Source: Acidobacteriota bacterium (GTDB lineage Bacteria; Acidobacteriota; Holophagae; Acanthopleuribacterales; Acanthopleuribacteraceae). Taken from it: a DNA stretch of 64,000 nt. The notes beneath the pieces are model-generated. The model worked only from the letters and a program-made list of their open reading frames with translations. It did not search any database and was not told the DNA's origin. The DNA lies in contig JACJWC010000022.1 in assembly GCA_020637335.1 (NCBI GenBank), forward strand, positions 1 to 64,000, read 5' to 3'. Both the position numbers and the translations under genes were made by a program. Shown here piece by piece: positions 17,201-24,986 of the stretch; the first letter of the stretch is position 1; each line of letters starts with the position of its first letter.

Positions 17201-18897
17201 ACGCGGACTTTCTCGCCCTGAATCTCGGCCGGCAAAGCGACACAGCCATTGCCGCTCAACCAATCGGCCAGGTACTGCAGTGATTGAAAGACGTTGTAGC
17301 GAATTTCTTGCGGATCGTTATTGGCGATGAACTCGGATTCTTTGAGATCAGCAACGATGAGCGCTAAAGGGTAACGCGGGTGGTTTTTGTCCAAACCTTC
17401 AATGTCGGGGCTTTCAATGAAGGCATGAATAGACTCGCGGTAGGCGGGTTCGAGGCAGCCGTCGACCAGTTGACGAACGGGTTCAGAATCACCCTCGAGC
17501 CTTTTTTGCCAGGCCGCGACCCAGGCCATGCCCAGACGCACGAAGTCGGGATGCGCGACCCAAAATCCGTTCAGACCGCGTTTGAGTTGGGTGACGACAT
17601 CGCGAATGAAACCCTGCATGGTGACCTGAAACGAAGGGCCGCTGTTCTCGTTGCGGGCCGGGAGAACACCGTACATGCCGCCCACTTTGATGCCGCCGCG
17701 CGGACCGACCACATCGGCCAGCAGATCATGCGAGGCCTTGATGTACTTGATGACGATGCCCGGATCTGCCTTGACCGGGATGCGGTATTGCGGATCGTGT
17801 TTAAACAAGCGGGCGGTCGAGGCCAGGTAATCGTGCCAGCCCAAAGATGCGCCCACGAAGTAGGGGTGAAGCGCATCGATGATTTCGTGAACCCGTAAAA
17901 TGGCGCGCGGGTTCTCCAGGACGATCATCAGCCGAATCGTTCCGAGCGCGTATTCGGGATGGGTTTCGCGGAGGAGCGTTTCAGCACAGTGGATGAAGTG
18001 CTGGACATAGGCGGCCTCCTCCTCGTTTTCCAGTTTGGGCACATAAAAAACCAGGGCTTCGGGTCGCTGCCAGTTACGGAAGAGGTGTAATGCAAAATCG
18101 TAGAGATGTAGCGGAACGGGCTGGTTGCGGAAAAAAAGAAAGGGGCTGGGGATGGCCAGACCAGGAAAACGTTTGATCGGTTGGGCTAAGTGGTCTTGAG
18201 CCAAGGCATAATGTTTGCCCGAGCTGGGATCGTCATAGGCCAGACTGCCGTCAAAACAAGCGCTTAGGTTGATGCCGGCCGAAACCAGGTCGCTGCGCAA
18301 AGGCGTTTTGGAGTCTTCATTGTCGGCGCCCCAGCGCGGAACGTCTGTGGATTCTGTTAGAAGTTGCGCGACAATGGGCGGTTCATTGGGCAGAACACGG
18401 TGGTAGGCGTTCATGGCGTTGATGCACATCTTCTCGGAATCGGGCGGACCAAATAAGGTGACATGGTTGCCGGCCAGGTAGTCTGGAATAGGGGCAATCC
18501 GGTTGTCGTTGTGGTTTTGCGCATAGTCGGGTCGCAGGGGACCGAATACGATACGGTCCTGACTGTCGGCCAGGCCCAAGACGGTTTGTAGCGAAGGGTC
18601 GTGGCGGTCAATCTGGTGGTCGCGGTTGTATGTGGCACAAGCAGCTACCCGATCATCGATAAACTGGCGATCAACTGTGCGTTGAGCCAGGACCATTTGC
18701 AGGTTTGGGCTAACCTGTTCCACCAGATTGCTCAGGAAGGTCAATGCCTCCTGCGTTTCAAGGCCGTGGTTCGGACCGACTTGACATAAGCCAGGCACAC
18801 CGGGAACGGGCGTCGCTTCCTGAAGCAGTTGGCGGTAGAGCGGTTCGGGCAGGAAATCCTGGTATTCGGCGATTTCGAGATAGGGTTTTTTGTGCAA
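14263..18897 (-). CDS. Four-domain urate-to-malate fusion: malate synthase, OHCU decarboxylase, beta-lactamase-fold hydrolase, allantoicase
   Basis: This 1544-residue protein has four recognisable parts. Residues about 1-660 are a malate synthase-like TIM barrel. E328 and D356 are the expected Mg ligands, 28 residues apart as in known malate synthases; GFWVAHPDFV follows, and MDDLATAE carries the expected catalytic Asp (D569). Residues about 670-830 are an OHCU decarboxylase (UraD), with catalytic-type H733 in HGDIG and FGFKFLVSAQGKS. Residues about 850-1200 are a serine hydrolase of beta-lactamase fold (S873-x-x-K876, Y973-S-G, H1111-Q-G). Residues about 1215-1544 contain both allantoicase repeats (VDARCLSVSN, GKVMDSWET, WPDGGLTRLG; then ADASCGARIL, YPDGGLNRIRVY). 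The start is a TTG preceded by GGAAG, three bases after the uraH stop. The protein is cytoplasmic, with no signal peptide. Confidence 0.88.
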   Translation of the reverse strand: MHKKPYLEIAEYQDFLPEPLYRQLLQEATPVPGVPGLCQVGPNHGLETQEALTFLSNLVEQVSPNLQMVLAQRTVDRQFIDDRVAACATYNRDHQIDRHDPSLQTVLGLADSQDRIVFGPLRPDYAQNHNDNRIAPIPDYLAGNHVTLFGPPDSEKMCINAMNAYHRVLPNEPPIVAQLLTESTDVPRWGADNEDSKTPLRSDLVSAGINLSACFDGSLAYDDPSSGKHYALAQDHLAQPIKRFPGLAIPSPFLFFRNQPVPLHLYDFALHLFRNWQRPEALVFYVPKLENEEEAAYVQHFIHCAETLLRETHPEYALGTIRLMIVLENPRAILRVHEIIDALHPYFVGASLGWHDYLASTARLFKHDPQYRIPVKADPGIVIKYIKASHDLLADVVGPRGGIKVGGMYGVLPARNENSGPSFQVTMQGFIRDVVTQLKRGLNGFWVAHPDFVRLGMAWVAAWQKRLEGDSEPVRQLVDGCLEPAYRESIHAFIESPDIEGLDKNHPRYPLALIVADLKESEFIANNDPQEIRYNVFQSLQYLADWLSGNGCVALPAEIQGEKVRVMDDLATAERSRWEVWHEIHHGRFPLSHFIQIVFEEMRFIRKGLETPHKQTEVRYTAQNAKWYDLAVELLIKLMSDPNPPEFASALLLPCTTDIVRQSANPFALLKQMSPEKYGHPPMTERLIRYFEACGSRVFAETLAQNPILDEAQVHATIQALQSEEWQAAADFHGDIGQKKGLDPHAQSEQAQVSEKDRETREQLAEWGARYRQKFGFKFLVSAQGKSGPEMLAILQTRFAKGPSQEVENAKTALAEIACKRLQKSGLLQSGTLVEIAQKWGIQHLGVSLSEPGCQQSWSFPGQVREPWFQIASLSKSVASAFAQTVWTEMGFSLDQPVFSLLERLGSPLKIANDRPENPLCLRHLLNHQALNLHYVNGFEGSAPRMAELLEHPETFAYEPLQVIHPPDTEFSYSGGGYLLLQYLLETQLGDTYAKRLGQFLTDLKMINFHFDGSHKSANRVAGHDDQGYPVPDLVFPAFAAGAIATPKAIHTFLSALETAFHDPLGCGPISHDQAIQTLYGQDLGCFAFMGCRMGLGVFVAEAGPNRWMLHQGANEGYRALFLHCFDGPDRGKGMVLFATGEQNAVQAIAEIAQNLLQKLAVHGIDFSQFGQGWNNPDVPAEQRVNQGYKALVLDAFQPDLPEPIRDRGPIHPLSDLNLLVDARCLSVSNQKFARVENLVSPFEPTFDPSLFGRQGKVMDSWETVRHNPMAYDECIWQLARPTALKYVRISTQFHLGNQAPFISLEGRHQSEWFPILDKLALSGHAEWLGHLKETGPISQVRVRIWPDGGLTRLGLYAELPPNWMDRFDGISRPCPENIPHSLKPQSLPIPTGTPARFGNNLADASCGARILAASNEHYGPAAQILSPHAPLHMFDGLESARSREPNHHEWVEILLSQPSLIDHIDVDFHFFRNNNPQFMAIEGGMGHFDWTLCPRTWVKPYAGNLWRVKVSCAEPIDRIRLLIYPDGGLNRIRVYPPERNSSG

Positions 18898-18900
18898 GGT

Positions 18901-19224
18901 TCAGCTTCCGCGATAAGTTGAGAATCCGTAAGGGTTGAGCAGCAGCGGGACATGGTATTTGCGTTGGGTGTTGTGGATGCGGAACGTGATCGGCACATCC
19001 AGGAAAAACGGTTCCATTTGCCATTGGGCAGCATAGGTCTCGATGCCAAAGACAAGACGGTAATCGCCGGCTTCGGCCGGCACGTCGAACACGATGCGTC
19101 CATCCGCGTTGGTCAAAGCGACGTGCAAAGACTGCCATGTTCCGTTGGTGGCTTTAAACAATTCAACGGTGACGCCTTGTGCGGGAGTACCGAGCGAGGT
19201 GTCGAGTATGTGGGTGCTGATCAT
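18901..19224 (-). CDS. uraH: 5-hydroxyisourate hydrolase (transthyretin-like)
   Basis: The 107-residue protein hydrolyses 5-hydroxyisourate, the product of urate oxidation, to OHCU. It shows the whole family pattern: STHILDTSLGTPA with the catalytic-type His5, a DYRLVFGIETYA centre, YHVPLLLNPYGFSTYRGS at the end. The C-terminal YRGS tetrapeptide distinguishes the hydrolases from true transthyretins. I chose the ATG at 19224, which overlaps the puuD stop (ATGA); a longer frame upstream only runs through puuD. The fusion gene for the next steps starts three bases after its stop. Confidence 0.96.
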   Translation of the reverse strand: MISTHILDTSLGTPAQGVTVELFKATNGTWQSLHVALTNADGRIVFDVPAEAGDYRLVFGIETYAAQWQMEPFFLDVPITFRIHNTQRKYHVPLLLNPYGFSTYRGS

Positions 19225-20822
19225 GGTTGTTGCCCCTGAAAGGTGAATTCGATTTGCAGTTCGGATTGGTCGGTGACCTCGATCTGTTGGGTCAACGTTC
19301 CGAAAATCTCGTGCCAGGCCTGGACGGTGTAGGTTCCGGGCGCCAGGTCGGGCAGCTTGAAAGTGCCATTCGTATCGCTGACGGCAAAATAGGCGTGGTC
19401 CATAACGGCAATATAGGCCTTCATCCAGGGATGCACATCGCATTTGGCTTCAATGAACTGTTCGGGATTGGCGAACGTCTTTTGGATACGCTGCGCCTTG
19501 AAAGGCATGGCATCGTTAAAGGGGTTATTGTTTTGGGTAACCGTGCGAACATTGTGGAACACCGAATCGCTATTGATGAATTCAACCGTTTGGCCGGTGC
19601 GGACGCCGACCACGCGCGGTCGGTAAATGCAGCCGTACTGATCGAGTTCCACCGCCGTGTCGGGGATTAATCCGGTTGGTTTTCCTTCCAGGCCCGACGT
19701 GATTTGGATGAAAACATTGGCCAACTTGCCGTCCTGGACCAGGACCTGGTCCTCCAGGATGCCGTCTGGGTGATCGGCCAGACAACCCGGCTCCATTTGG
19801 ATCGGCTGACGTTCGGGCACTGGTCCTTCAAAGCGGATGGTGCCGGAGATATGGGTTCCGGGCGGAATGGCCGCGGCGGTACCTGTGGCTGGAGCCGGCC
19901 TCAGGTTGGTTTTGGGTTTGAGGCCCAGCCAAATGATCAGACCAAGCAGGGTGATGGTGGCAAAGACGGCAAACTGCAAAGCGCGTTTGGGCTGCCTTAA
20001 ACGATCGACAAAGTAGGCGCGGATTGCGGCGCCAACAACGCATAGGATCAGCAAAATCAGCCAGTTGTAACGATGGCCGTAGGTCGAAGGGAAGTGGTTG
20101 CTGATCATGATGAAGATGACTGGCAAGGTCAGATACGTGTTGTGGGTCGAGCGGTTCTTGGCGTTTTTGCCCCAATCCTGATTGACCGCCTCGCCGCGTT
20201 GGGTTGCTTCCACCATTTTGACCTGGCGCGGGATGATGCGCAGGAATACGTTAGCGGTCATCCAGGTCCCAATCATGCCGCCGATATGGATGAAGGCGGC
20301 ACGTCCACTCAAGGTGTGGCAGAGCAGGTAAGACATGCCGGCGAGCCAGGCCATGGTGAGCAGGTGCCCGATCCAGGGTTTGTGCCGGGTCAGGTCGCGT
20401 TCCCACAAGAAATCGTAGAAGAACCAGGAGCCGAAAATGCTGAAGCCGCCAAGTAAGGCAGCTTGCAGGAAGGTCAGCTTGGAGACCGATGCATCCAAAA
20501 GGAAGGTACCGCCGCCGGTATAAAAGATCAGCAGCACGAGCACGGCCCCACTCATCCAGGTCCAGTAACTCTCCCATTTGAACCAATGCAGGACTTCGGG
20601 TACTTTGGTCGGGCCCATCAACATTTTTTCAACGTGATAAAAACCGCCGCCGTGCACCATCCACAACGCGCCGACATGGCCTTCGCGTGTACTTTGCGGA
20701 TCGGGTTCCAGGGTGCGGTCCAGCCAAATAAAGAAGATACTGGTGCCAATCCAGGTGATCGCGGTTGTGATGTGCAACCAGCGCACGAGCAATAAAAGCC
20801 ATTCGTAAAGATGGGGATCCAT
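19221..20822 (-). CDS. puuD: Membrane urate oxidase PuuD with C-terminal cupredoxin-like domain
   Basis: Residues about 1-310 are the PuuD membrane domain, starting LLLLVRWLHITTAITWIGTS with conserved His, Trp and Arg residues and about eight or nine helices. This domain oxidises urate to 5-hydroxyisourate and passes electrons to a C-terminal cytochrome c in characterised members. Here no CxxCH exists. A periplasmic beta domain (about residues 330-533) carries instead H423 in VFHNV and C461-x2-H464-x2-M467, a type 1 copper ligand set with amicyanin-like spacing. A strand pair TFKLPDLAPGTYTVQAW resembles a carboxypeptidase-regulatory module. The ATG is preceded by GAGG. It is the first gene of the urate operon. 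Confidence 0.87.
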   Translation of the reverse strand: MDPHLYEWLLLLVRWLHITTAITWIGTSIFFIWLDRTLEPDPQSTREGHVGALWMVHGGGFYHVEKMLMGPTKVPEVLHWFKWESYWTWMSGAVLVLLIFYTGGGTFLLDASVSKLTFLQAALLGGFSIFGSWFFYDFLWERDLTRHKPWIGHLLTMAWLAGMSYLLCHTLSGRAAFIHIGGMIGTWMTANVFLRIIPRQVKMVEATQRGEAVNQDWGKNAKNRSTHNTYLTLPVIFIMISNHFPSTYGHRYNWLILLILCVVGAAIRAYFVDRLRQPKRALQFAVFATITLLGLIIWLGLKPKTNLRPAPATGTAAAIPPGTHISGTIRFEGPVPERQPIQMEPGCLADHPDGILEDQVLVQDGKLANVFIQITSGLEGKPTGLIPDTAVELDQYGCIYRPRVVGVRTGQTVEFINSDSVFHNVRTVTQNNNPFNDAMPFKAQRIQKTFANPEQFIEAKCDVHPWMKAYIAVMDHAYFAVSDTNGTFKLPDLAPGTYTVQAWHEIFGTLTQQIEVTDQSELQIEFTFQGQQP

Positions 20823-20916
20823 GCCAGCCTCATTTCAGGGTTTGGGACTGCAGATTACAGCACTTTTAACCGGAACCCCCAAGTTTTTTGTGTGAATTGG
20901 CAGCGAGAAGGGTGTT

Positions 20917-21582
20917 CTATTGGCTGTTGCGGTCGATGCCGGTTTCGTCCTGTTCGACGATTTCGGTTTCGGCCGCAGCGCGTTCCATCCATTCTTGGTA
21001 GACCTTAGTGTTTTGCACGTGTTGGCAGTAGGCCTGGACGGTTGGATTCAAATCGGGCGCATAGGTGGCAAAACGCGAAACCACGGGTGCAAACATGGCA
21101 TCGGCGATCGAAAATTTGCCAAACAGCCACGGCCCATTTGCCTCATGGGTTTGGCGGCATTCCGTCCAAATGGCCTGAACGCGGTCGATATCTTTTTGCA
21201 GTTCGGGCGTCATGGGGATGATGCGGCGCGCTCGGGCATTCATCGGCATCTGGCTGCGCAGGGCGGGGAAACTGCTGTGCATCTCACAACTGATACTGCG
21301 TGCACGAGCACGGGCCTGGACATCCGAGGGCCAAAACACCCCACAGAGTTTGTCATTGAGGTATTCGTTGATGGCCAGACTGTCCCAGACCGTGAAGCCA
21401 TCGTCGATTAATACGGGTACGCGTTTGGTCGGGCTTAAGGGCGCTATTTCCTGGGCAAAGGTGGGGGTATCCAAGGGGATCCGCTTGATTTCGTAGGGTA
21501 ATCCGGTTTGACGCAGTAAGAACCAGGCGCGAATCGACCAGCTGGAATAATTGAAATTCCCCATCACGAGGGTCATGGACAT
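20917..21582 (-). CDS. Glutathione S-transferase
   Basis: The 221-residue cytosolic protein has a thioredoxin-like N-terminal domain (MGNFNYSSWSIRAWFLLRQ, where a Ser could activate glutathione). The cis-Pro strand KRVPVLIDDG and DSLAINEYL form the glutathione site. A helical C-terminal domain contains WLFGKFSIADAMFAPVV, with the usual N-capping box and Asp. The closest group is the GstA-like/maleylacetoacetate isomerase-type branch, but substrate is open. The gene lies 94 bases upstream of puuD on the same strand, so co-transcription with the urate operon is possible, though the gap is longer than those inside the operon. Confidence 0.9.
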   Translation of the reverse strand: MSMTLVMGNFNYSSWSIRAWFLLRQTGLPYEIKRIPLDTPTFAQEIAPLSPTKRVPVLIDDGFTVWDSLAINEYLNDKLCGVFWPSDVQARARARSISCEMHSSFPALRSQMPMNARARRIIPMTPELQKDIDRVQAIWTECRQTHEANGPWLFGKFSIADAMFAPVVSRFATYAPDLNPTVQAYCQHVQNTKVYQEWMERAAAETEIVEQDETGIDRNSQ

Positions 21583-21736
21583 AAGAACCTCCTAAGTTCG
21601 ATTCATATACGACAATTTAGAGGCTTAGGCTACCCGCTTTCTCAAATCTTGTTTGCGATGCGGTTTTTTTTTATTTTTTTCAGCCTTTATCCAAGCTTCT
21701 TGTTGATTCCACTTCACCCGTCCAATTCATGGTTTT

Positions 21737-22648
21737 TTAGAGAGATTTGGCGATTTGTTGGATTTGGCTGCGCATCCAGGTATGTTCGGGTTGGTGCTGG
21801 TAACGCGGGTGCCAGACCAGGCTGGTATCGAAACCCGGTATGGCCAGTGGTGGCTCCAAAATTACACAACCGTAGCGTTGGGCCGCCATCAAACCCATTC
21901 GCCGCGGCAAGGTACAAATCAGGTCACTTTGTGCGACCAGCGCAGGGGCCGCCTGGAAATGGCCCAACGCACAGGTGATCCGCCGTTTGCGGCCTTGTTG
22001 TTCGAGCAGATCGTCTACAACCCCTCTTCGAATCGCGCGCGGCGCAACCAAAACATGGTCCAAGTCGCAGTAAGTGTCCAGATTCAATCCGGTTTCAAGG
22101 ACTGCATGCTGGGCGCGTACGATGCAACAAAAGGTTTCCGAAAATAACTTGATGCGATGCAGGTCCTCGGGCGGGTTAAAGAAAAAACCCACAGCTGCAT
22201 GTAATTCGCCTTCTCGTAAGCCGCGGTACCAAGCCTCGTTTTGGGTGCCGAGCACATGAACCACCAAAGCCGCTTGCGGGGCGCCTTGGCCGAGGGTTGC
22301 CATCAAATGGGGCACCAAAACCCATTCCGAATAGTCGTTGGCGCCTAATTGGAATTCGCCTTGCCAGTCGCCTGGCTGCCAATTTGGATGGGCTAAAAAC
22401 GTTTCCATCTGCGCAAGTAGATCAGGCAAGCGCGTTTTAAGCGTTAAGGCATATTCCGTTAAGACCATGCGCTGACCCACGCGAACCAACAGCGGATCAT
22501 CAAAGGCCTGGCGCAAGCGATTGAGCGCATGGCTCATGGCCGGTTGCGTTAAACCGGCTCGTTTCGCGGCACGCGACACATTAACCGTACTGAGCAACTC
22601 AGCCAAGAGCGGTACCAAATTCCAATCCCAGGACCGTAAATGCATCAT
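21737..22648 (-). CDS. LysR-family transcriptional regulator
   Basis: The 303-residue protein has an N-terminal winged HTH (LLSTVNVSRAAKRAGLTQPAMSHALNRLRQAFDDPLLVR), followed by a substrate-binding domain from about residue 95. The inducer cannot be deduced. It is divergent from the F420-reductase-like gene at 22735, the usual arrangement for a LysR protein and its target. Only 86 bases lie between the starts. The DPLLVRVGQRMVLTEYA part groups it with NodD/PcpR-type members. Confidence 0.93.
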   Translation of the reverse strand: MMHLRSWDWNLVPLLAELLSTVNVSRAAKRAGLTQPAMSHALNRLRQAFDDPLLVRVGQRMVLTEYALTLKTRLPDLLAQMETFLAHPNWQPGDWQGEFQLGANDYSEWVLVPHLMATLGQGAPQAALVVHVLGTQNEAWYRGLREGELHAAVGFFFNPPEDLHRIKLFSETFCCIVRAQHAVLETGLNLDTYCDLDHVLVAPRAIRRGVVDDLLEQQGRKRRITCALGHFQAAPALVAQSDLICTLPRRMGLMAAQRYGCVILEPPLAIPGFDTSLVWHPRYQHQPEHTWMRSQIQQIAKSL

Positions 22649-22657
22649 GTTTATATA

Positions 22658-22668
22658 TTCTATGAGAA
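22658..22668. promoter_or_regulatory. Possible LysR operator in the divergent promoter region
   Basis: The palindrome TTCT-ATG-AGAA sits ten bases upstream of the LysR start, in an A/T-rich stretch shared with the divergent gene. It is short, so it is offered only as a candidate binding site. Confidence 0.25.
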
Positions 22669-22734
22669 CTATTCATTTCACAAATAAAAAACAGAGCGTT
22701 AGATTGGGTCCAGTGAGATTATTTGGAGGTTGTC

Positions 22735-23370
22735 ATGAAAATGGGTGTTTTAGGTTCCGGACAAGTCGGCCAAGTGCTGGCCAAAGGATTGTTGGATTTG
22801 GGTCATGACGTCAAGATTGGGACGCGTTCCGTCAAGCCGGAACTGGCGGCCTGGTCGAAAGAGAGCGGTGTTGCTACCGGCACGTTTCAAGACGTTGCCG
22901 AATTTGGCGAGGTCTTGGTATTTGCCGTGTTGGGTTCTGCCGCTGAAGAGGTGATCCAGCTGATTGGCCAGGATCGGTTCAAGGGCAAAATCGTTATGGA
23001 TGTGACCAATCCGCTGGCATTTGGCCCGCAAGGGCCCGAATTAACCTTAGGTCACACGGATTCGGGAGGTGAATGGATCCAGCGTCTTCTTCCTCAAGCA
23101 CGTGTGGTCAAGGCCTTTAATTCGGTGGGCAACGCGCACATGGTCCATCCGAAATTCGAACAAGGTCCGCCAACCATGTTTATTGCCGGTAATGATGCAG
23201 ACGCCAAAAAATGGGTCAGTGATTTGAGTCAGGCCTGGGGTTGGGATGCGGTTGATACGGGAACGATCGAATCATCGCGTTTCTTGGAACCGCTGTGCCT
23301 GTTATGGGTGAAATTTGGTTTGGCGACGGGTACCTGGAACCACGCCTTCAAATTGCTGCGTCAGGCTTGA
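22735..23370 (+). CDS. NADPH-dependent F420 reductase-like / NADP-binding oxidoreductase
   Basis: The 211-residue protein opens with a Rossmann fold MGVLGSGQVGQVLAKGLLDLG (GxGxxG), followed by TRSVKPEL, a positively charged loop suited to NADP(H). The body matches the F420-dependent NADP oxidoreductase family: VVKAFNSVGNAHM with its conserved Asn, and TMFIAGNDADAKKWV. Many bacterial members do not use F420 and act as predicted dinucleotide-binding enzymes; no F420 synthesis gene is visible here. The ATG at 22735 follows GGAGG by five bases. The end overlaps the convergent GT87 gene by 23 bases. Confidence 0.85.
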   Translation: MKMGVLGSGQVGQVLAKGLLDLGHDVKIGTRSVKPELAAWSKESGVATGTFQDVAEFGEVLVFAVLGSAAEEVIQLIGQDRFKGKIVMDVTNPLAFGPQGPELTLGHTDSGGEWIQRLLPQARVVKAFNSVGNAHMVHPKFEQGPPTMFIAGNDADAKKWVSDLSQAWGWDAVDTGTIESSRFLEPLCLLWVKFGLATGTWNHAFKLLRQA

Positions 23371-24565
23371 GGCTGGACTTCTGAAAAGCGCAAATGGCCA
23401 TAAAACCCAATAATCCGATGAGGTGAGGATAGGCCAAAGGGAGAAACCCCGCATAATCGAGCGGCTGCTTGGGCCAGGGCCAAGCGATCATGGCCAAGCA
23501 GCCGATCAAAAGGATGCGGATGGTGGTTGGCGTGTCAGCTTTGAGGGCGCTCCATAGATTCGCCCAGATGGGGACAAAAAGCAGATAGTGGTAGTCGAGA
23601 CTGTATGGGCTCAAAAGTAACCCCAGCGAAAAGACCAGTAACCAATCTCTTACGGCGAATGGTTTTCGATAGGCACTCAGAAGTATCACTCCGAGAAGCA
23701 ACGTGACAACGATCAGGTTTATGGGTCGAACCAAGTGAGGGTGATGGAACCATGCGTGCGGGCTCCAGAATGGATCTCTGACCAAGACGTGGTGAATCAG
23801 CGCTGGCAGGTTTTGGTAAGCAATCGCGCCAGAAGATTCCATTTGTCCTGCGCCGAATAGAATTTTGCCAACTTCAAGCCAGGATTCCCAACCAAACAGG
23901 GGCAAACTGAGAAGGCCGATGGCAAGGCTGGTGATGCCGAACGCTTTCAAGACCGCCCAGCGTTTTTGGACAATTAGAAGCGGGATTGCAAAAAGACCGA
24001 TGATTTTGGTCATGAGCAGCAGACTCAACCCGATCCCGCACAAGGCGTTCTTTTTATGCAAATAGGCCCAAGTCGTAAGGAATAAGAGGGCGGCCATCCA
24101 GACGTAAACCTGGCCGACATCCAAGTTCAGGTAGAGAGGATAAAACCAAAGCATCGGAATGAGCAGCGCTGGAGTGCTTATTTTTTTTAGGCCTTGTGAG
24201 CGTGCCCAGCCAAACAGAACCCCCAGATACAATGCCAGGCCTGACAAGTTCCATATCGTTTTTGCCGTTTGCAGAGGGAGCCAACAAAAGGGCGCCAAAA
24301 AAACATTGAGCGCTGGGGGGTTAATCCAAATATCGCGTGTAGGGGGTGCAATACGGTCCAATTGATTTTGGAAATAGATTGGATCGAAATTGAGCGCCGG
24401 GTCGCGGCCTTCAAGGAGCAGTTTGCCAGCTGTGTAATAGGTGGCGAATCCTCCGTGGTCCCATGACCCGGCCAAATAGGCGATGCGTCCAGCGCGGAAG
24501 GACAACGCCATGCAGAAAACCCAAAAGGCCAAACAGACAAATGATGTGTCTTTGAATTTCTGCAT
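23348..24565 (-). CDS. GT87 (DUF2029) mannosyltransferase-like membrane protein
   Basis: The 405-residue protein has about ten transmembrane helices. It matches GT87 glycosyltransferases, which use polyprenyl-phosphate sugars at the outer face of the inner membrane. After helix 1 comes WDHGGFATYYTAGKLLLEGRDPALNFDP, the family signature with an acidic residue in the first loop. The aromatic NPPALNVFLAPF follows. A second acidic motif is in SPYSLDYHYLLFVPIW. The acceptor is unknown. It lies between a gene convergent with it and the yccF operon on the same strand. Confidence 0.82.
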   Translation of the reverse strand: MQKFKDTSFVCLAFWVFCMALSFRAGRIAYLAGSWDHGGFATYYTAGKLLLEGRDPALNFDPIYFQNQLDRIAPPTRDIWINPPALNVFLAPFCWLPLQTAKTIWNLSGLALYLGVLFGWARSQGLKKISTPALLIPMLWFYPLYLNLDVGQVYVWMAALLFLTTWAYLHKKNALCGIGLSLLLMTKIIGLFAIPLLIVQKRWAVLKAFGITSLAIGLLSLPLFGWESWLEVGKILFGAGQMESSGAIAYQNLPALIHHVLVRDPFWSPHAWFHHPHLVRPINLIVVTLLLGVILLSAYRKPFAVRDWLLVFSLGLLLSPYSLDYHYLLFVPIWANLWSALKADTPTTIRILLIGCLAMIAWPWPKQPLDYAGFLPLAYPHLIGLLGFMAICAFQKSSLKPDAAI

Positions 24566-24578
24566 GGTGCGAGGGAAA

Positions 24579-24986
24579 TCAATCAGCAGGGACGATGGTC
24601 ATGCCAATTGGAAAGAATGCGATCAGTGCCAGCTTAAGATGTTGGATGCCAAACGGAATGCCAATGACAGTGACAAAACAGCCTACGGCGGAAGCGGTGT
24701 GGCCCAAAGCCAAACCCCATCCAAACAGGAGACACCAAATGACGTTGCCGACCATGCCCAACACACTGGTCCCAATATCATCATGCCCATTGACCATGCG
24801 TCTTGAGACCGCTTGTTTACCAAAAGGCGCGAAGTGAAAGGAGCCAATGGTGAAACAGGCTCGGCCAAAAGGAATCCCGATGATGGAAACAAAGGCGATC
24901 AGGCCAATGAAGTACCAGGCCAGGCCCATGAAGAGCCCGCCGAATACAAACCAGATGACATTGCCAATGAAACGCAAAACGCTCAT
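24579..24986 (-). CDS. yccF: YccF-family inner membrane protein
   Basis: The 135-residue protein has two copies of the YccF (DUF307) repeat. Each shows a hydrophobic helix with GNVIW, then a GIPFG turn: RFIGNVIWFVFGG...IIGIPFGRACF and MVGNVIWCLLFGW...VIGIPFGIQHLK. This internal duplication is characteristic. The function is unknown. Its start overlaps the stop of the truncated GST gene (ATGA), so it is the third gene of the operon that begins at 26010. Confidence 0.88.
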   Translation of the reverse strand: MSVLRFIGNVIWFVFGGLFMGLAWYFIGLIAFVSIIGIPFGRACFTIGSFHFAPFGKQAVSRRMVNGHDDIGTSVLGMVGNVIWCLLFGWGLALGHTASAVGCFVTVIGIPFGIQHLKLALIAFFPIGMTIVPAD

